NCBI GenBank assembly: GCA_013397455.1
Contig: VYZB01000292.1
Span: 591,817 to 655,816 of the forward strand
Direction of reading: 5' to 3'
Source: Crotophaga sulcirostris
Lineage: Eukaryota > Chordata > Aves > Cuculiformes > Crotophagidae
DNA: 64,000 nucleotides
The notes under the pieces were generated by a model. The model saw only the letters and a program-made list of their open reading frames with translations, did not search any database and was not told the origin of the DNA. Within the stretch, counting starts at the first letter, position 1, and each line of letters starts with the position of its first letter. Below, in pieces: positions 27,349 through 40,582 of the stretch. Both the position numbers and the translations under genes were made by a program.

Positions 27349-27480
27349 GAATTGTGGAATGGTTTGGGTTGGAAGGGACCTCAAAGTCCAGTTCCAACCC
27401 CCCTGCCACGGGCAGGGACACCTACGCCTGGATTAAGTTGTTCCAAGCCCCTTCCAACCTGGCCTCGAACACCTCCAGGG
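27349..27480 (-). mobile_element. CR1 LINE 3' fragment, minus orientation
   Basis: Starts on the plus strand with 'gaattgtggaatggtttggg' and 'ttggaagggacctcaaagtc', then 'ccccctgccacgggcaggga' and 'ccaacctggcctcgaacacc', and stops at 'tccaggg'. About 130 bp, little diverged in its core, of the same subfamily as 14820-14917. Same sense as MED13L. Confidence 0.94.
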
Positions 27481-29061
27481 TAATCTATTTATAGATCAGT
27501 TAAATGCTTTGTTTTCTTGATTTGTAACTTGATTTAAAACCAGAAACACACTACTGTATTTTCTGGCACTTCTGTTCATTTTGTTTTCTCTTACTTCTGA
27601 CGAAAGATAAGACCTTTGTTTTCAAGCCCATAAATCATGAATGAAAAAATGAATGCCTTCAGGGTCTCACATTGTTTGTACAGCACTCCAAGCATCTCCT
27701 TTGTCATTCTCTACAGGGACACAATTAAAAAAAAGGTGGAAGTAAGGTTACAGGAGACCAGTTTACTGGAAGGAATCATGCTTATACTAACAAACTGCCT
27801 GCTGCAGCTTCACCCTGCAGTACAATTTCTGCTACTTGAGAAATGAATGGCTTAAATTCTGGGGCTTGCTGGAGAAGAAATTCAACATTGACTGCTCCAA
27901 CTACATATTTTGTAGGACTGTCAGTTGCTACCTAAGGGAGGCAGATGAACCTTTATGATCAAGCACTGGGACGCGACATCTCTGCTAAAATCTTGGTAAG
28001 GGGGTACAAGACACTTTTGCCATGAGTTAAGACATGGATCCCAGAACAGCGAGCAGCACACGGGAAAGCTGACTTGGCTCTCACTCCTCAAAAAGCGCTG
28101 CAGCCCACGTGTGAAAGGGACATTTGTGCAAAGAAGCACAAACCCAGATGAATGACTGCATTTTGTACAATTCATGAACTACTTTATCTTCCATTTTCAA
28201 CATTATCAAGACAAGTTGTACACAAACCACCCCTGGAAGGAAACACAGAGTTTCAAATGCTGCCACACAGTCTTCCCTGCAAACATTTCATTCTCTCATA
28301 TCCGTTTCCAGTTCATGTTTTTGAAATAGGAAATGTAAATACTCCTGTCTTTTTTGATTATTATGTCAGTCCTGAAATTGTGAAGCATGAAATCATGAGC
28401 TATAGCAGCAGTGAAACAGCCTCCAAAGAAGAAATGGTCCTGTGGAAATGCAGCTGGGCCAGTCACTGCACATTCCCACCCATTCAACCACAACATAGAG
28501 CAACTGCAGCCAGTCCCAACGCAGAGATAACCCAAGAGCAAACAGTTTGGGTGATGCACCTAGTCTTTATCAGGAGAACATTAAAGCTAGAGAATATTAT
28601 TACTATGCAACAATTAATCTTGTGCACTAAGCAACACCTGCAATATATTGTTTAAACATAAAATGCAATAATTATACTGTATTTTAACACTGTTGTTGTA
28701 TTATTATTATTATAGGCTTGAAGAGATTTTTAGGTCAATTTCTCAAAAAAGTTCATGGAATTCAGATGAATTTTCCATTAAATTGCAATTTACAAACATC
28801 CGCTTACTCTGAACACTATTAATGTTCCAACTTTAACTTATTCTTCAATTGTTTCATGTGGAGTTCTGTCAAAACCCTGCTATACAATGCAATTATGGTG
28901 TTTGTTCCATGTATACCAATATTTCCAAACACCCTGAGGAAGACCTAAACTTTGATAAGCTAACCTGCAAAAGAAGCAACCAAGGATGTCTAAATTAATA
29001 CAACTAATACTGTATGGCAGTGCAGGAGATCAATCCAATTTTGGCAAGGAAGTCTTGGAAA
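27481..29061. other. Intronic sequence, nothing recognised
   Basis: About 1.6 kb, AT-rich. The plus-strand frame of 167 codons at 28152-28655 has no recognisable domain or coding composition. A short ATT-repeat lies near 28697-28713. Confidence 0.55.
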
Positions 29062-29214
29062 CTGTGCCATGGATTACTTAATCTTGGATTACTTAATCTT
29101 GTGCCATGGTTTAGATGATGGGTTGGTGTTAGTCTTGGCTTATAGGTTGGACTTGATGATCTCGGAGGTCCTTTCCAACCTTGTGATACTATGAAACTGT
29201 GAAACTGTGAAACA
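29062..29214 (+). mobile_element. CR1 3' end with variant octamer tail, plus orientation
   Basis: Contains 'ttagatgatgggttggtgtt' and 'ggttggacttgatgatctcg' followed by 'gaggtcctttccaaccttgt', the standard CR1 3' terminus. The tail is built from the 8-bp unit TGTGAAAC (29191-29214, slightly degenerate) instead of ATTCTATG. Just upstream, a 15-bp string GGATTACTTAATCTT is repeated exactly in tandem (29071-29085 and 29086-29100), and both sides carry gtgccatgg. Antisense to MED13L. Confidence 0.88.
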
Positions 29215-30115
29215 CAGCGACTCTTCTAATAAAATGTACTTTGAAAAGGACCAGATGAAGCTCCTCTAAACACAGGTTCATAAATAGAAACAACAACACG
29301 GATGGCCATTAACTTCTGATATTCACATTTTCCATGAAAAAAACAGAATCTGTAAAATGATGAAAGGTCACAAATTAAAATTCATTCTTAGCCACTCAAG
29401 TAATAGCTTCGGAATCTAGCATACCTCTCCTAAGACAAAGCACTGAAAGCATCGGGGTTTCAAGTCAGAATAAAGCCTTCCAGTCCCATCATTGGTCTAT
29501 TAGCAGACCCACAACCCACTCTCATAAAAACTCGAGTTCTCTTCTAACAGTCAGTACTACAACATGCAGATTTGGTTTATTGTTCAATACAACACTTGCA
29601 GGTCTTTCAAGAGTACTTGAATGCCAGGCTTACTACACCTCACTATTTCTTACCCAGCCAATGATACTGTTTCTAAGACTACTAAAAGCAGCAGGTTTTA
29701 TCCCAAGTTTCACCCCATTCCCCTCTCCTAAAGCACTAAGCACAGCTACTGTGGAACCTGTGAATTAGAATTACGAGCACCAACTGACACTTAATGCCAT
29801 TGATAGTGACAATCACTCCAATAAAACACTTAATGCCTTAAAACTCTCACATTTTGAGCCCATAAAGGCAGGAGAAAGTCAGATAATTAAACAACTTCAC
29901 TATAAAACACAAGCCCCATCTGGCTGCAGTTCATTTTTCTAACTGTGGGATCATCACGCACAAGACTTGACTTTTCACAAGGATAAAGGCAATGGAAAAC
30001 TGTGTTTGTTCCCTCTCAGCCTCTAAAAAAAGCTCTGCTATCCATATGGATACCTGTGCTGGATTACAAATGTGACTGGCTAAGGGTGTGCAGCACTAAA
30101 ACTGCAGGAGGAGGA

Positions 30116-30145
30116 GGTTTGGGAGTGAGAGGTTTGGGAGTGAGC
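30116..30145 (+). repeat. 15-bp tandem duplication
   Basis: The unit ggtttgggagtgaga occurs twice in direct succession, differing only in the last base (a/c). It follows a GGA-rich stretch and is probably replication slippage. Confidence 0.9.
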
Positions 30146-32637
30146 AGATACCACTTTTTTTTTTTGCTTATCAAGAACTACCCATAAAGAAAGAATTTTT
30201 GCTTCTTATGTTTCACAAACCCCTGCCTGCATTATTTGATCACAAACAAATCCAACAAAACCTACTCACAGTATGTTTCTAACAGCTCATTTTATCCTGA
30301 TTTACACTTTAAAGAGTCCACCTACACATGACCAATATCTGCTAACTCTGAAAGATGAGCCAACTGTTTTAATCAAACCCATGCCTGTTCAAACTCATCT
30401 TTTAAATTTTAACACTGAGCAACACTTTAAAAATTCCTAGTAAATTATATCACTATATTTATTACAGGTAACCCACTCCAATTTTTTCCATAGTCATTAT
30501 TCAGTCAACAGCTCCAGAAGGAAAAGGCATTTTTCAGGCAAATTATGTTTCTACAAGTACTTTCCTCTTGTTGACCCCAAATCCACACAAGTTTAAGTTA
30601 ATCTGTGATGTCCCAACAGAGGGTAAAAAATTAAATAACTGTTACTGATGCATTTCCACTGTTTGAAGCACAGCAGATAACCTTTTTTTAATGCGCTCTT
30701 CTATTTTATTACTTATTAGTTTTTATGCTTTTATCCAACACTCTCCACCTAGATGCACAGCTATCAGAAAATTTTATGCAGACCAGCTGTTTATGAAGAA
30801 ATTTCCACCAGTGATTTATGCTTCTACCTCCAAAGTTGAAGTCCAGCAGCTTCCAGCAGGATTAACAAGTATGAGCATCAACTCTGTGCCAGTGCTAACC
30901 CCATCCCTGATCAGACTGCCAAGGCCACCCAACAGGTCCCTGTCACTCAGAGCTGTTTCTGACCATTTGATGCAGGTGACCCAATGCCAGCAAGGTGTTT
31001 ATTGGACACTGATCTGATTTATACAACCTCAATCATGTATGCATGCTTTATATTTCAACCATTATTTCATACAGAAACTACCTATCAGAATTTAACTTCA
31101 ATAAACAGAACCTACTGAGAAGCAATTGGGGGTTTTGCTTCAGAGCTAGAAAGCATTCATTTATGGATGCTAAGGAGAAGGTCACATCCAGCAGAGATAC
31201 TACCACTTCTGCACTTGTTTCACAAATTCTGAGCACTGTAAAACAGAAATAATGCAACAGTTTAGTACATGACCTCTCCTGAAAGTCCGTAGTGAAACTA
31301 ACACTGTAGTCAGCTTTATCTCCAGGGGTGTTTTTTTGCAGATAAATAATGGCAGCAGAACTTCTAAATTTCAAGGAATTATGAGAGGCATGTCAGTAAC
31401 AGTCGTTACAGACACTGCTCAGGGCCAAGAAAGCAATTTACTATGCTTAACATCCTTAAGAAACGCTTACCAGACAACAATAGTTCAATGCAATACAAAA
31501 AGAAACAGTTTCCACGGAACAGTATCACTAAGACTGCATTAAAATGTTTATTCTGTGTAATGCCAAGGGTAGTTTATCTAATGAACATGTTTTAGCTAGA
31601 AGCGTTGAACCTTGTCAAGTGCTTCCACTGAAGCCCTGGATCACCACTCCAGTAGCACAAAACTCAGTTTGCTCTACAGGGAAAGACTCCTTTTTCGTTC
31701 TTAAAGTGCAGGTTTGTGGCAGCAACAAATGCAAAAAGTAGGAGAGGACACTTCAGACTAACTGAAGACTGAAATGAAAACAGTATGATCAACTTAAAAT
31801 TAAAGAGCAGAGGGGTGTATTTGCAAAACTAGTACATTAAGAACAAAAAGCAAAATTCTTACCTTTATCTTTCAATCACCTTTGGAAAAGGAGACAATGC
31901 ACTTTCCTAAGCCATTTCCCCAAGGATGGGATTTGGCCCCCTCATCACTGTTCACCAAAACCGTGCATTATTCTGACCCCAGTCTGCACTCAGGAACTCT
32001 GAAGGTTTTCCACATCAAATGACCACTTTAAGAGATGGTGTCTGCCTACATCTCCCACCTGCCTAAAAGCGCACAGGTATTCTCCAGCCTAGCAATGGTG
32101 AGTCTTCCTGGCACAGAGGCCAAACACAGACCACGGCCTCTGATGTCAGCCCAAACATAGGGCAGTATCAAACTCAGCATTAGGGTTACTACTGCTGACA
32201 ATAATCTATAAAAATCTTCATTTAGTACAATTTCAGTTGAATTTGTTTCTACAAGAGTAGCAAACTTGGTAGCAAAGCACTCTCCAAGCTAAGACAGACA
32301 GAGGACAATCTCCACAGCAAAGACACTGAGAAGTCTGAAGGAACAGAAAACTGTACGGAGTTCTGATTTAGTACTCACCGAATCCCCTCTAAATGTCATT
32401 GCACATCTTTACATTGTTTGGGATTTTGCAAACTCTTGAGAAATTCAAGTGGAAAGGGGACTAGGGGGAAAACACACCATTATCTTCTGTTTTCACAATC
32501 AAAACAGATTTTTAGATGAGGAAATAAAAAATGTAAAGATGACCTCTGAGGTTAATTTGATCTCCAATACTGTGAACGACAAAAGCTATCATTCTTTCAA
32601 AATATTCTGGTTTCTTGGTTGTTTATCTGTCATATTT

Positions 32638-32668
32638 AAAAAAAAAAACAAAACAAAACTAAAAACAC
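32638..32668 (+). repeat. A-rich simple sequence with C interruptions
   Basis: An A11 run is followed by caaaa-type units (aaaacaaaac...). It is low-complexity sequence, not clearly the poly-A tail of a retrocopy, as no gene-like sequence precedes it. Confidence 0.8.
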
Positions 32669-35600
32669 AGAAGTCTTTCACCAACACCTACGCTGTTCCC
32701 ACAAAGACTGATTTTTGAGAAAGGTCATAACATTTTTTTGCATCAAAAATATTTGACTTATGATGTCCCCTAGGAATGCCTCAGGGGGAATGAAAATGTG
32801 AGATTACACCATCCCATAAGGGAAAAGAACAATTCTGGAATTAATTTATAAATAAATAACCCTGTGTTTTTATGTATCTCCCTAAATTATGCATATATTT
32901 ATAATACTGAGCCTGTGTGGAAAGACAGGCCACCCCATTTAACACTAAGAAAAGCATCACCTTTCAAGTGATCCAGAAGGATTCAGCTTTACAGAATTTC
33001 AGTAACCTAGAAGCGTTCCATACAACTTGGATAGCCCAAGAAAAAAATGTGTGTGTCTAGGCCCCCATCTGTCCCACAAGACAAAAAGAAAAGGAAAGGA
33101 AAAAGAAGAAAAGCAGCAAAAGCAAAGTCACAGCAGTAGTTAAAACGCGAGTGAGTCAAAGCCCGGGCACAGCGCATTACGTACACTGATAAACCTGGCA
33201 CGGCCTGTCGAGGGAATAAGTTCCATATGTTCACACTTACTGCTCTCCCTACTAAAGAGATCCCATTAAATCAAACAGTCCCTGACTGTCTGCAAGAGGA
33301 GTCCTCGAGCAGGTGTGGTGATCACATCTTGCTTTCCCCTTTATTAACCTTGGACAAAACACTCCAAATTGCAGTAATTTCACTTAAAATTATCAGCCAA
33401 ATTTACCCCATTTAAGACGACATTACTTCACCTGAATTAATAAAGGGATTTCTCAGAGGCACTTAAAGTCAGGGCTTTTTCTGCATCTTATTTTTATAAC
33501 AGTTTGAACGTGGTAACACTTAGGGTACCTCGTGAAAAGTAGGTAATAAATACTTATTCAATATATATAGCCCCATCAAAAAGTGACATAATCCTTCCCT
33601 GACCAATTCCGTAATCCCCTTTACACACAGGGAATCCTTTGAACTGAATTTCAAATGAGTGTGCTCATGTCAAGAAATAGTTACATTCTTCAATGGCCTT
33701 GTCTTGGTGCTTCCCTAGCAGTGGATGAGATGCATTTCAGAACTTACGGTTCACAGCACCTGCACCCCACAAATCTGTGGGGAAAAAGACAACTGCAAGT
33801 GTGCCACCAGAAGTCACCCAGAAGGGACAGCACAGTCCTGCATCCCAGGGCTGCCCCAATCTCACAGGCCATCTGAGAGACTGTACTGGACAGCGAGTGA
33901 GTTAGAGCTCTCAGCTGCATTTTTATGTAACAAATGAAACAAAAAAACATAATGAAAAAGGATGTGACCTGAAAGTACTTGTCTCCCCTTACTCCTCCTT
34001 CCTCACATATCCAGAATACACAGTTATCCATCTCTGCCAGGGGTGAGGATGCTGGCAAATCACAATTACAGGTTTCCTACTACCACTGCTATCAGGTACA
34101 CTGAGAATCCTTTTAAATCACTTCCGTTAATTCTTTCTGAATAAAATAAATGGGTAGATTTAACACAAGTTATGTAGATTACAGAAGTAACACCTTAATG
34201 CAATTACAGAGACTATTATCCAGTAGAAAGATGGGTTTAATTCTTTTTTTAGTAGATGGTTTTGCACCATCCATGAGGCTGTATTTCAGAAGTGGAAATC
34301 ACAAGTGTTACTAGAACATATGTAACAAATATTTTTCCCATTTTACATAGCAAATTCTAATACAGTTTTCCCTTACAGAGTATCTCTGGATTTATACCTA
34401 GGAGATGTAATAAGCAGTAACCCCAAAAAATGATTATGAGTTAAGAATTCCTACTCTGAACATCTAATGGGTTTATTCTTTAGGGTTTTTTTTCTTATTT
34501 TTTTTAAACATAGATTTGAATAAATCTCTGCCTCTTTGCACTTTAAGCCCATCAGTCATCTCACCCAAACAGCTCAGTCTCCATCATGCAATGAAGGGCA
34601 GCTACATACAGATGCACTGACAGCACAGGGTAACGGAACACTATCAGGAGAAAGCCAGGAACCCAAGAAACAAGCAAGAACCAACAGCAGTAGGAAACCT
34701 ATAGAGGTTCCTGTTAAGTATAGAATCAGTTATTCTCCCTTTTAAGTAGGAAAGGGAATGGAGATAAGGGGAGACAGGACACCCAACAGACACAGGGTTT
34801 TAATTACTTGCCAGAAATTACCACATAGTAGGCAAACACTGAAAGCTGAGAGTACTTCAGACAAATAGAGCATAAAAATATAAAATACTACATAATCCAG
34901 AGATTTCTACAAGTTACTGAAAATGCAAATAATGAGGCACCATTTCAGTTGGGCTCACATCAAGAGGAGTGCTGATTTCTCCCCGGAAATCATTACAGCA
35001 GCTGTGGCATCTCCACCCACAGCACAGGATCCACAGTGCAGCCAAGAAGAGCAGCAGTTCTGTTAGCTTGGATTAAAAAAAGACCAATACAGGACTCCAC
35101 AGCAGTCCACAACACCCCCCAACCTGCTCACACCTGTAGGTACACAACCATGGTGATACAGCAGGCACACACCTCAAGTCCATCACCCAGCCTTGCTCCT
35201 CAGCAGCATCTCCTCCTCAGTCCCATCACACCACAAGCCCACATCCCATTGCTGCCAGCACTGACATCAATTCTGTGCAGCTCTGTAGCCAGGGGATCCC
35301 GAATAAAAATTAGCAAATTCACAGAAAAGACAGGACCCCAAGAAAATGCACAGATCTCTTCTATTTTCCTGCTCAAAATGAAGAAACAAATCCAGCTTCC
35401 TTGCATGAAACGTTATCCTATAACCATCCAGACCAGGCAGTTAAACACATTTATTTCATTATCAGCACTAACAGGTTATTGTACTTCCAAATCAAAGCAA
35501 TGCAACAAAGCGGGTCTTTTAACAGGATCTACAAGCTTCATAAGGCAAATAATGTAAACTTTTGCTCTTCTCTACCACAAATACAGCCCCATAATGTGAC

Positions 35601-36846
35601 TGAACACCACAACCTACTGCCCATGTTCATCATCTTCCACTCAGGTTTTTTCTAGTGACAGTATTTCTTAGTTTAAACACAAACTTATTCTCAAAGTAGA
35701 GTCATATTTTTACCACTGACAGTTCTTCCCTTATTCAACATGAGAGCTGAACAGGGAAAACAAATAAGCAAGCAGTTAAAAAAAAATCAACACAAACCAG
35801 CATCAACTGTTCCTTGAATTAAGTAGAACCAAGAGAATCCCACCACTGTAAACTGAACTGACACCAAATCTACAAAAGCAATCCGTGTTTAGGCATTATA
35901 TGCTTAAATACTTGAAATAACAAATACAATTTTAGCTTTGCAGTGTATCTTCTCCTACCTGGAAACAATGGTTAAACAGAACAAAAGAGGTCATTGGAGC
36001 TGGTTTCCAACCCCACAACTTCACTCCATCAATAAGTGAAAACAAAGACAACCCAACAGCAGGGTCAAGGCTGTAAAGATAACGTTGTACAGCACTCTAC
36101 CCTCACTAGAAAAGCAAACAGGGAACAACAACCTGACAAAATAGATTTAAGAAAAGAAATCCAAAGCAATTAAATGGCTGGGAAGACTCTTTCTAAAGAA
36201 GTTTTGAGGGCTGATAAAATTTACTGAAAGAAAGAAATGCTCACCAGGATAGGAAATGCTGCCAGCTCGTTCTTTGAGAGTGCAATATCGATATTATATT
36301 TATTGGCAGCCCCATTCCCACCTGCAGCTGCCTCAGATAGCCCCTCCACAGCAGACCTAGGTTGCAACTTACCTACAATACTTTGATCAACAGAGAACAC
36401 AGAATAACATTGCAGCAAAACCTGGGCTGCAAAGATGTTCATCTGACGGAATCAAAGGGAAAGGAACTTGGGTTCCAGAAGAGCTGAACTAAGCAGCTCA
36501 TGAGATTGGGCTCTTCTGACTGCGAAGTATACTTTGAAAGTGTAATGCTACTTTGGCAAGTCAGAATTTTAAACAGCTTAATCCATATTTTTAATTTATT
36601 TCTGAATGCTTCATACACTTTTTCATTAAAAAACCTATAAATTTAGGAAAAATAAGGCCAAAACCATCAAAAATGCACTAGGTTTTGACAGTTTTCATAC
36701 ACTGTTCAGATCTATTTTTTTCAAACAAATTCAGCAAGCAACAGTGAAGATAATTAGAGTAAGATCTAAAACCAATTCAAAGATGATGGATTCAAAGAAA
36801 TCTCGAAAAAAACCCCCACAGAAAACCAAACAGGTAGTTTATTGCT

Positions 36847-36868
36847 ATATTATTATTACTATTACTAC
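36847..36868 (+). repeat. ATT/ACT trinucleotide low-complexity run
   Basis: A degenerate run of att and act units. It is short and imperfect. Confidence 0.75.
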
Positions 36869-37183
36869 AAACGGCAGCCTACATTAAATTCAATGCAAAA
36901 CACAGGAGGTGCTACTTCAGTAAAGCAAGGGGTCAGAAACATGGTAAGGGGAGCTGCTTATCTGAAACCCATCACTGCCTCTTGCAGAGGAGACCCTGTC
37001 ACTGAGAAGTAAGTCGGTCCTTCTGGGATGTTTTAAAGCAGAAACACAAAACCCGGGGTAGTTCCAGAAGCGCACCTTGAACAAGACTTTCCTGTGCAAA
37101 GTATTTTACCTGAAAACACTAAAAACTGAACTTTTGAAAACTCTTAGCCGACACATAAACCCAACCTTATCATCTTTGTAACA

Positions 37184-37243
37184 AATGCTCATACTTTAGA
37201 ATTTACTTCACAATGCTCATACTTTATAAGTCATACTTTAGAA
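37184..37243 (+). repeat. Interspersed direct repeats of a catacttta core
   Basis: The string aatgctcatacttta occurs at 37184-37198 and again at 37212-37226 (offset 28). A shorter relative, tcatactttagaatt, follows at about 37231-37245. This is a local duplication that has decayed. Confidence 0.7.
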
Positions 37244-37986
37244 TTCTAGCTAGAGAGTAAATAGGAAAGACCACTAGTATTTTGCTTTTTAATTTATATT
37301 CTGATACTGAAGTGATTTTCTAGTACTTATTAGATTAATATGAAAAGTAATCAGAAAAGCACACCTACTATTATTTATTTGCTAAAACAATTTTGAATAA
37401 AGTTTATATATATAAGAGATAATGCTATGAAATACTCTAAACAGACTTTCCAAAACTATAGATACTGACAGCCTCCTAATAACCCTCATCAATTTTAAAC
37501 TGCCTCTGAATTTAAGAAGCTATTTTGCTTAGCATTTATCTCATTTTTTCAACCACAGGTCTTTAAAGAGTAGGCTTAGGAAGTGAGCACAGCATTAACA
37601 TCAGATATTGCTTGTTGTACAGCCTCCCTCACTAAATTACAGCAGTAGATATTGGGAATAATCAGGTGTCCTGGGGAATTTCTCCTGCAAGTTATTTTCT
37701 TATCATGGTCCATCTATATTTTTATTACTTATCTAAACATCCAAGTCTTCCAGGCTTTAACAACAGGAAAAACCCTGTATAGCTCGAAGAGATTAAGATG
37801 TTTGGGGTTTGGACATATCCACTGCATGACTAAGTAGGAAAAAAGCTGAAGCTCCTGCAGATCTTAGACTTTTTCTTAACAATCTTTTTCCTTCTGCATA
37901 TCAGAGATATCAGAATATTGAACAAAAGAGTGTTAATACCTTATAATTTTGTAATTTCCTTTTATCTCTCTCTTTTTTGGGGCGTG

Positions 37987-37998
37987 TTTTTTTTTTTT
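37987..37998 (+). repeat. T12 homopolymer
   Basis: Twelve T residues followed by ct-rich sequence. On the MED13L sense strand this is A12. Confidence 0.9.
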
Positions 37999-40582
37999 CT
38001 TTAGCCCCAGCAATGCTGCACAGAAAAGTTAACAGTGGAAATCCAAAGAACGATGGCCAATTAGTGGTTGAACTGTTAGATCTGCAACCTGGGGAATTTT
38101 TATGTGACCCCAGGAAGGCCAGTTTCTCCAGCAGACTCAACACATTTGATTTATCTCTGTGCATCAGGATGGAATGCACAGACCTAAGTTGGGTTGGTAA
38201 GGTCCAGTAACAGTTCCCTTGCAGCATCACACAGCCACAGACCTGTTACTCTCCCCTGCTCCAGTGTGCCAGGAATAAAGACTGAACATCTCCAAAGGAA
38301 CAGAACAGATTCTTAGTATCAACAGCTTGGGGTTCCTTTTAAAGAAAGAGCTCTGCCACAGCAGAACTATTGAGGTCTATTATTCAAGAGCCATATCATC
38401 AGTTTTCATCTGGGATAAAGCATTATGTTATTTTGTGTTATTAGCAGGCTGCTTGACTCTGTTCCAGCTTTCCTTGATAGTTATCATAATGCATGAACCC
38501 GTCTGATACCAGTGCCTACAGGAACGCAGTCACAGATAAAGCCAGCAACAATGTGTTTGCCTAGAGACAAAACTTATTTTCTCCTACAGATTGAAGTTAC
38601 TTCTCTGCCACCTGGTTCTGATAAGCTGCTGCAGTTTTGCCTGTTCCAATTGGAACAGCTGCTCCTTGAAGATGGAGGGACAAGGCCAGGAAGAGTTATT
38701 AACTTTCTTAAATGGAAACACTGTGACTCATTCATTTTCCTCACAACAGATTGCGCAAAGCCTTCTCAGTGTTGAAGTCGAACCAACCTTTTAACTAGAA
38801 ATAGCAGTCCTTGGGGATACTTTCCTGTCCTGGCACTCATTTCTCTTAGAACTGTCCATTTGACTTCTGGCCAAAGCTGTAAAAGGCACTTATTAAAACC
38901 AAACTTGGAGACATAAGGGAAGGGGTGGGTAGAAAATCCAAGACAACAACCAAAATCCATGCAGGTTTTTACCTACAATGCACCAGGCTCTTCTTTCCCT
39001 AGTTCAGGAACACTGTGTTCTCCCCAATATTATCTCTCCACTCCAACCTTTGCTTTTAACACTGATTCTCCGCATCAAATAAACTGTTCTCTATTGACTT
39101 TCATAGCTGCAACTTTTATGGCTCTTTCCATCTCCCCGATAATGCCTTCAGACAAGATATCTGCTTTCTTTCAATTTATCTCCTGTATCAGAAGAGGAAC
39201 ATAAACAAATAGTGCATTCATACATACTTACCCACCAAATAAACTAATAGATGCAAAATAAAGGACACTTGCAGATAATAGTATGAAAACACAACTGCCA
39301 GAGACAGGTAAACATTACAAATACATCTGGTAAAGTCTCACAGCAAAATAAGAGAATAGATCAAGTTAATCTAAACCAAGTCCTTAATATTTAGGATAGA
39401 GTTAGTTGTAGGATGACAAACTTAGTTTCATATCTTTAATTTCAATTTTAACCAAGTGAAAGCAAATACAAATCATTAGTCTAGTAAATAAGCGGAATCT
39501 TTCTTAATATCCAAAACACATGAAAGAGGAATCTAAGTAAAGAAATGCTAAGTCACAGAGCTACCTCTATTAAAAAATAAGTAAATAAATCAATAAATCT
39601 GAGTTTTCCTGGTTAGATGGTGGTGGGTTCGGTTGCAAACAATCTCTCTGCCTGTGGTTCAGTGGTATTTAGCAGGGCAGAAGGGAAAAAAACCACCAAC
39701 AAACAAGGGGAAGAAAAAAGAAAATAAAACAAGCTTAAACAAGATTTAAAAGCAAGATTTCCTATTAGCTTATTTAATGTGCAGTTAGAAGTGGGAGTTT
39801 CTATCTTTTATGGAACCAATTCACCTCTCTAGGCCTGCCTCAGTTTTGCCTTCTGTATGTTCCACCTTTACAGACTTTAACCCCACAACTTAAAAGCTGC
39901 ATTAATCAAATCATACGTTAAGCAAGGAGATGAAACACAGTGCCTCCTCTCAAAACTTGTCACCAATCAGTTTTTCACCTCTTCTCCTCTCATTTTAGCC
40001 CAGTCGTTTCCTCAGTCCAGTTCAATAGACTATAAAAGATTTTTGCTAGTGCAACAAGCAGCTCAGGGGCAGGCCCTTCTCTTCCCTACAGAATTATCTG
40101 TGACACAGGACAACTCCAACAAAATCTCCAGGCAGGATACGCTCAAAGAAAAGTCCATTACATAACCAGTTTCTAACAGGGAACACCTCACAGCACGATA
40201 CAGTTAATGTCAGCAGTTAATAGGGTTTTGAGAAGTAGGGCTCACAAAATGAGGCGGGGGAAAGGGGTGGGGCGCAGAACAAAAGAGGACTTGAAATACA
40301 AAAAAAGCAGCCTCTGGTTAAGAAATGTCATTAAGTTGGAGGCTACTGGAACTTTAGATATGACCTGGAGGACATTTCAGTGTATTCCTGCTCTCCTCTT
40401 GCATCCATTTCCAAGATATTTGCTAGGTCATTATCAGTTGCAGGATACTAAATGGTTCTTCGATCCTACTTAAATCTGTCAGATCCCTGAACAAATCCCA
40501 CCCCCCCCTGCTTCCAGGAGCTCAAATACTCAGGCTCAGATCAACTTGCACAGTGCAGCCATCCAAGTGTGAAAACAAGAGT

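Larger units (their letters stand above)
29215..40582. other. Long intronic stretch without recognised transposons
   Basis: About 11.4 kb, mostly AT-rich. It holds a 15-bp tandem duplication at 30116-30145, an A-rich run at 32638-32668, a purine-rich stretch at about 33075-33120, ATT-type repeats at 36847-36868, direct repeats at 37184-37243 and T12 at 37987-37998. The plus-strand frame of 173 codons at 35036-35557 has no domain. No exon, RNA gene or transposon can be supported. Confidence 0.55.

Noticed and set aside
28152..28655. Plus-strand open frame of 167 codons
   Set aside because: No recognisable family and on the strand opposite to the host gene; treated as chance.
35036..35557. Plus-strand open frame of 173 codons
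   Set aside because: The composition is compatible with random translation of CA-rich intron, with no recognisable domain and no promoter or splice signals.
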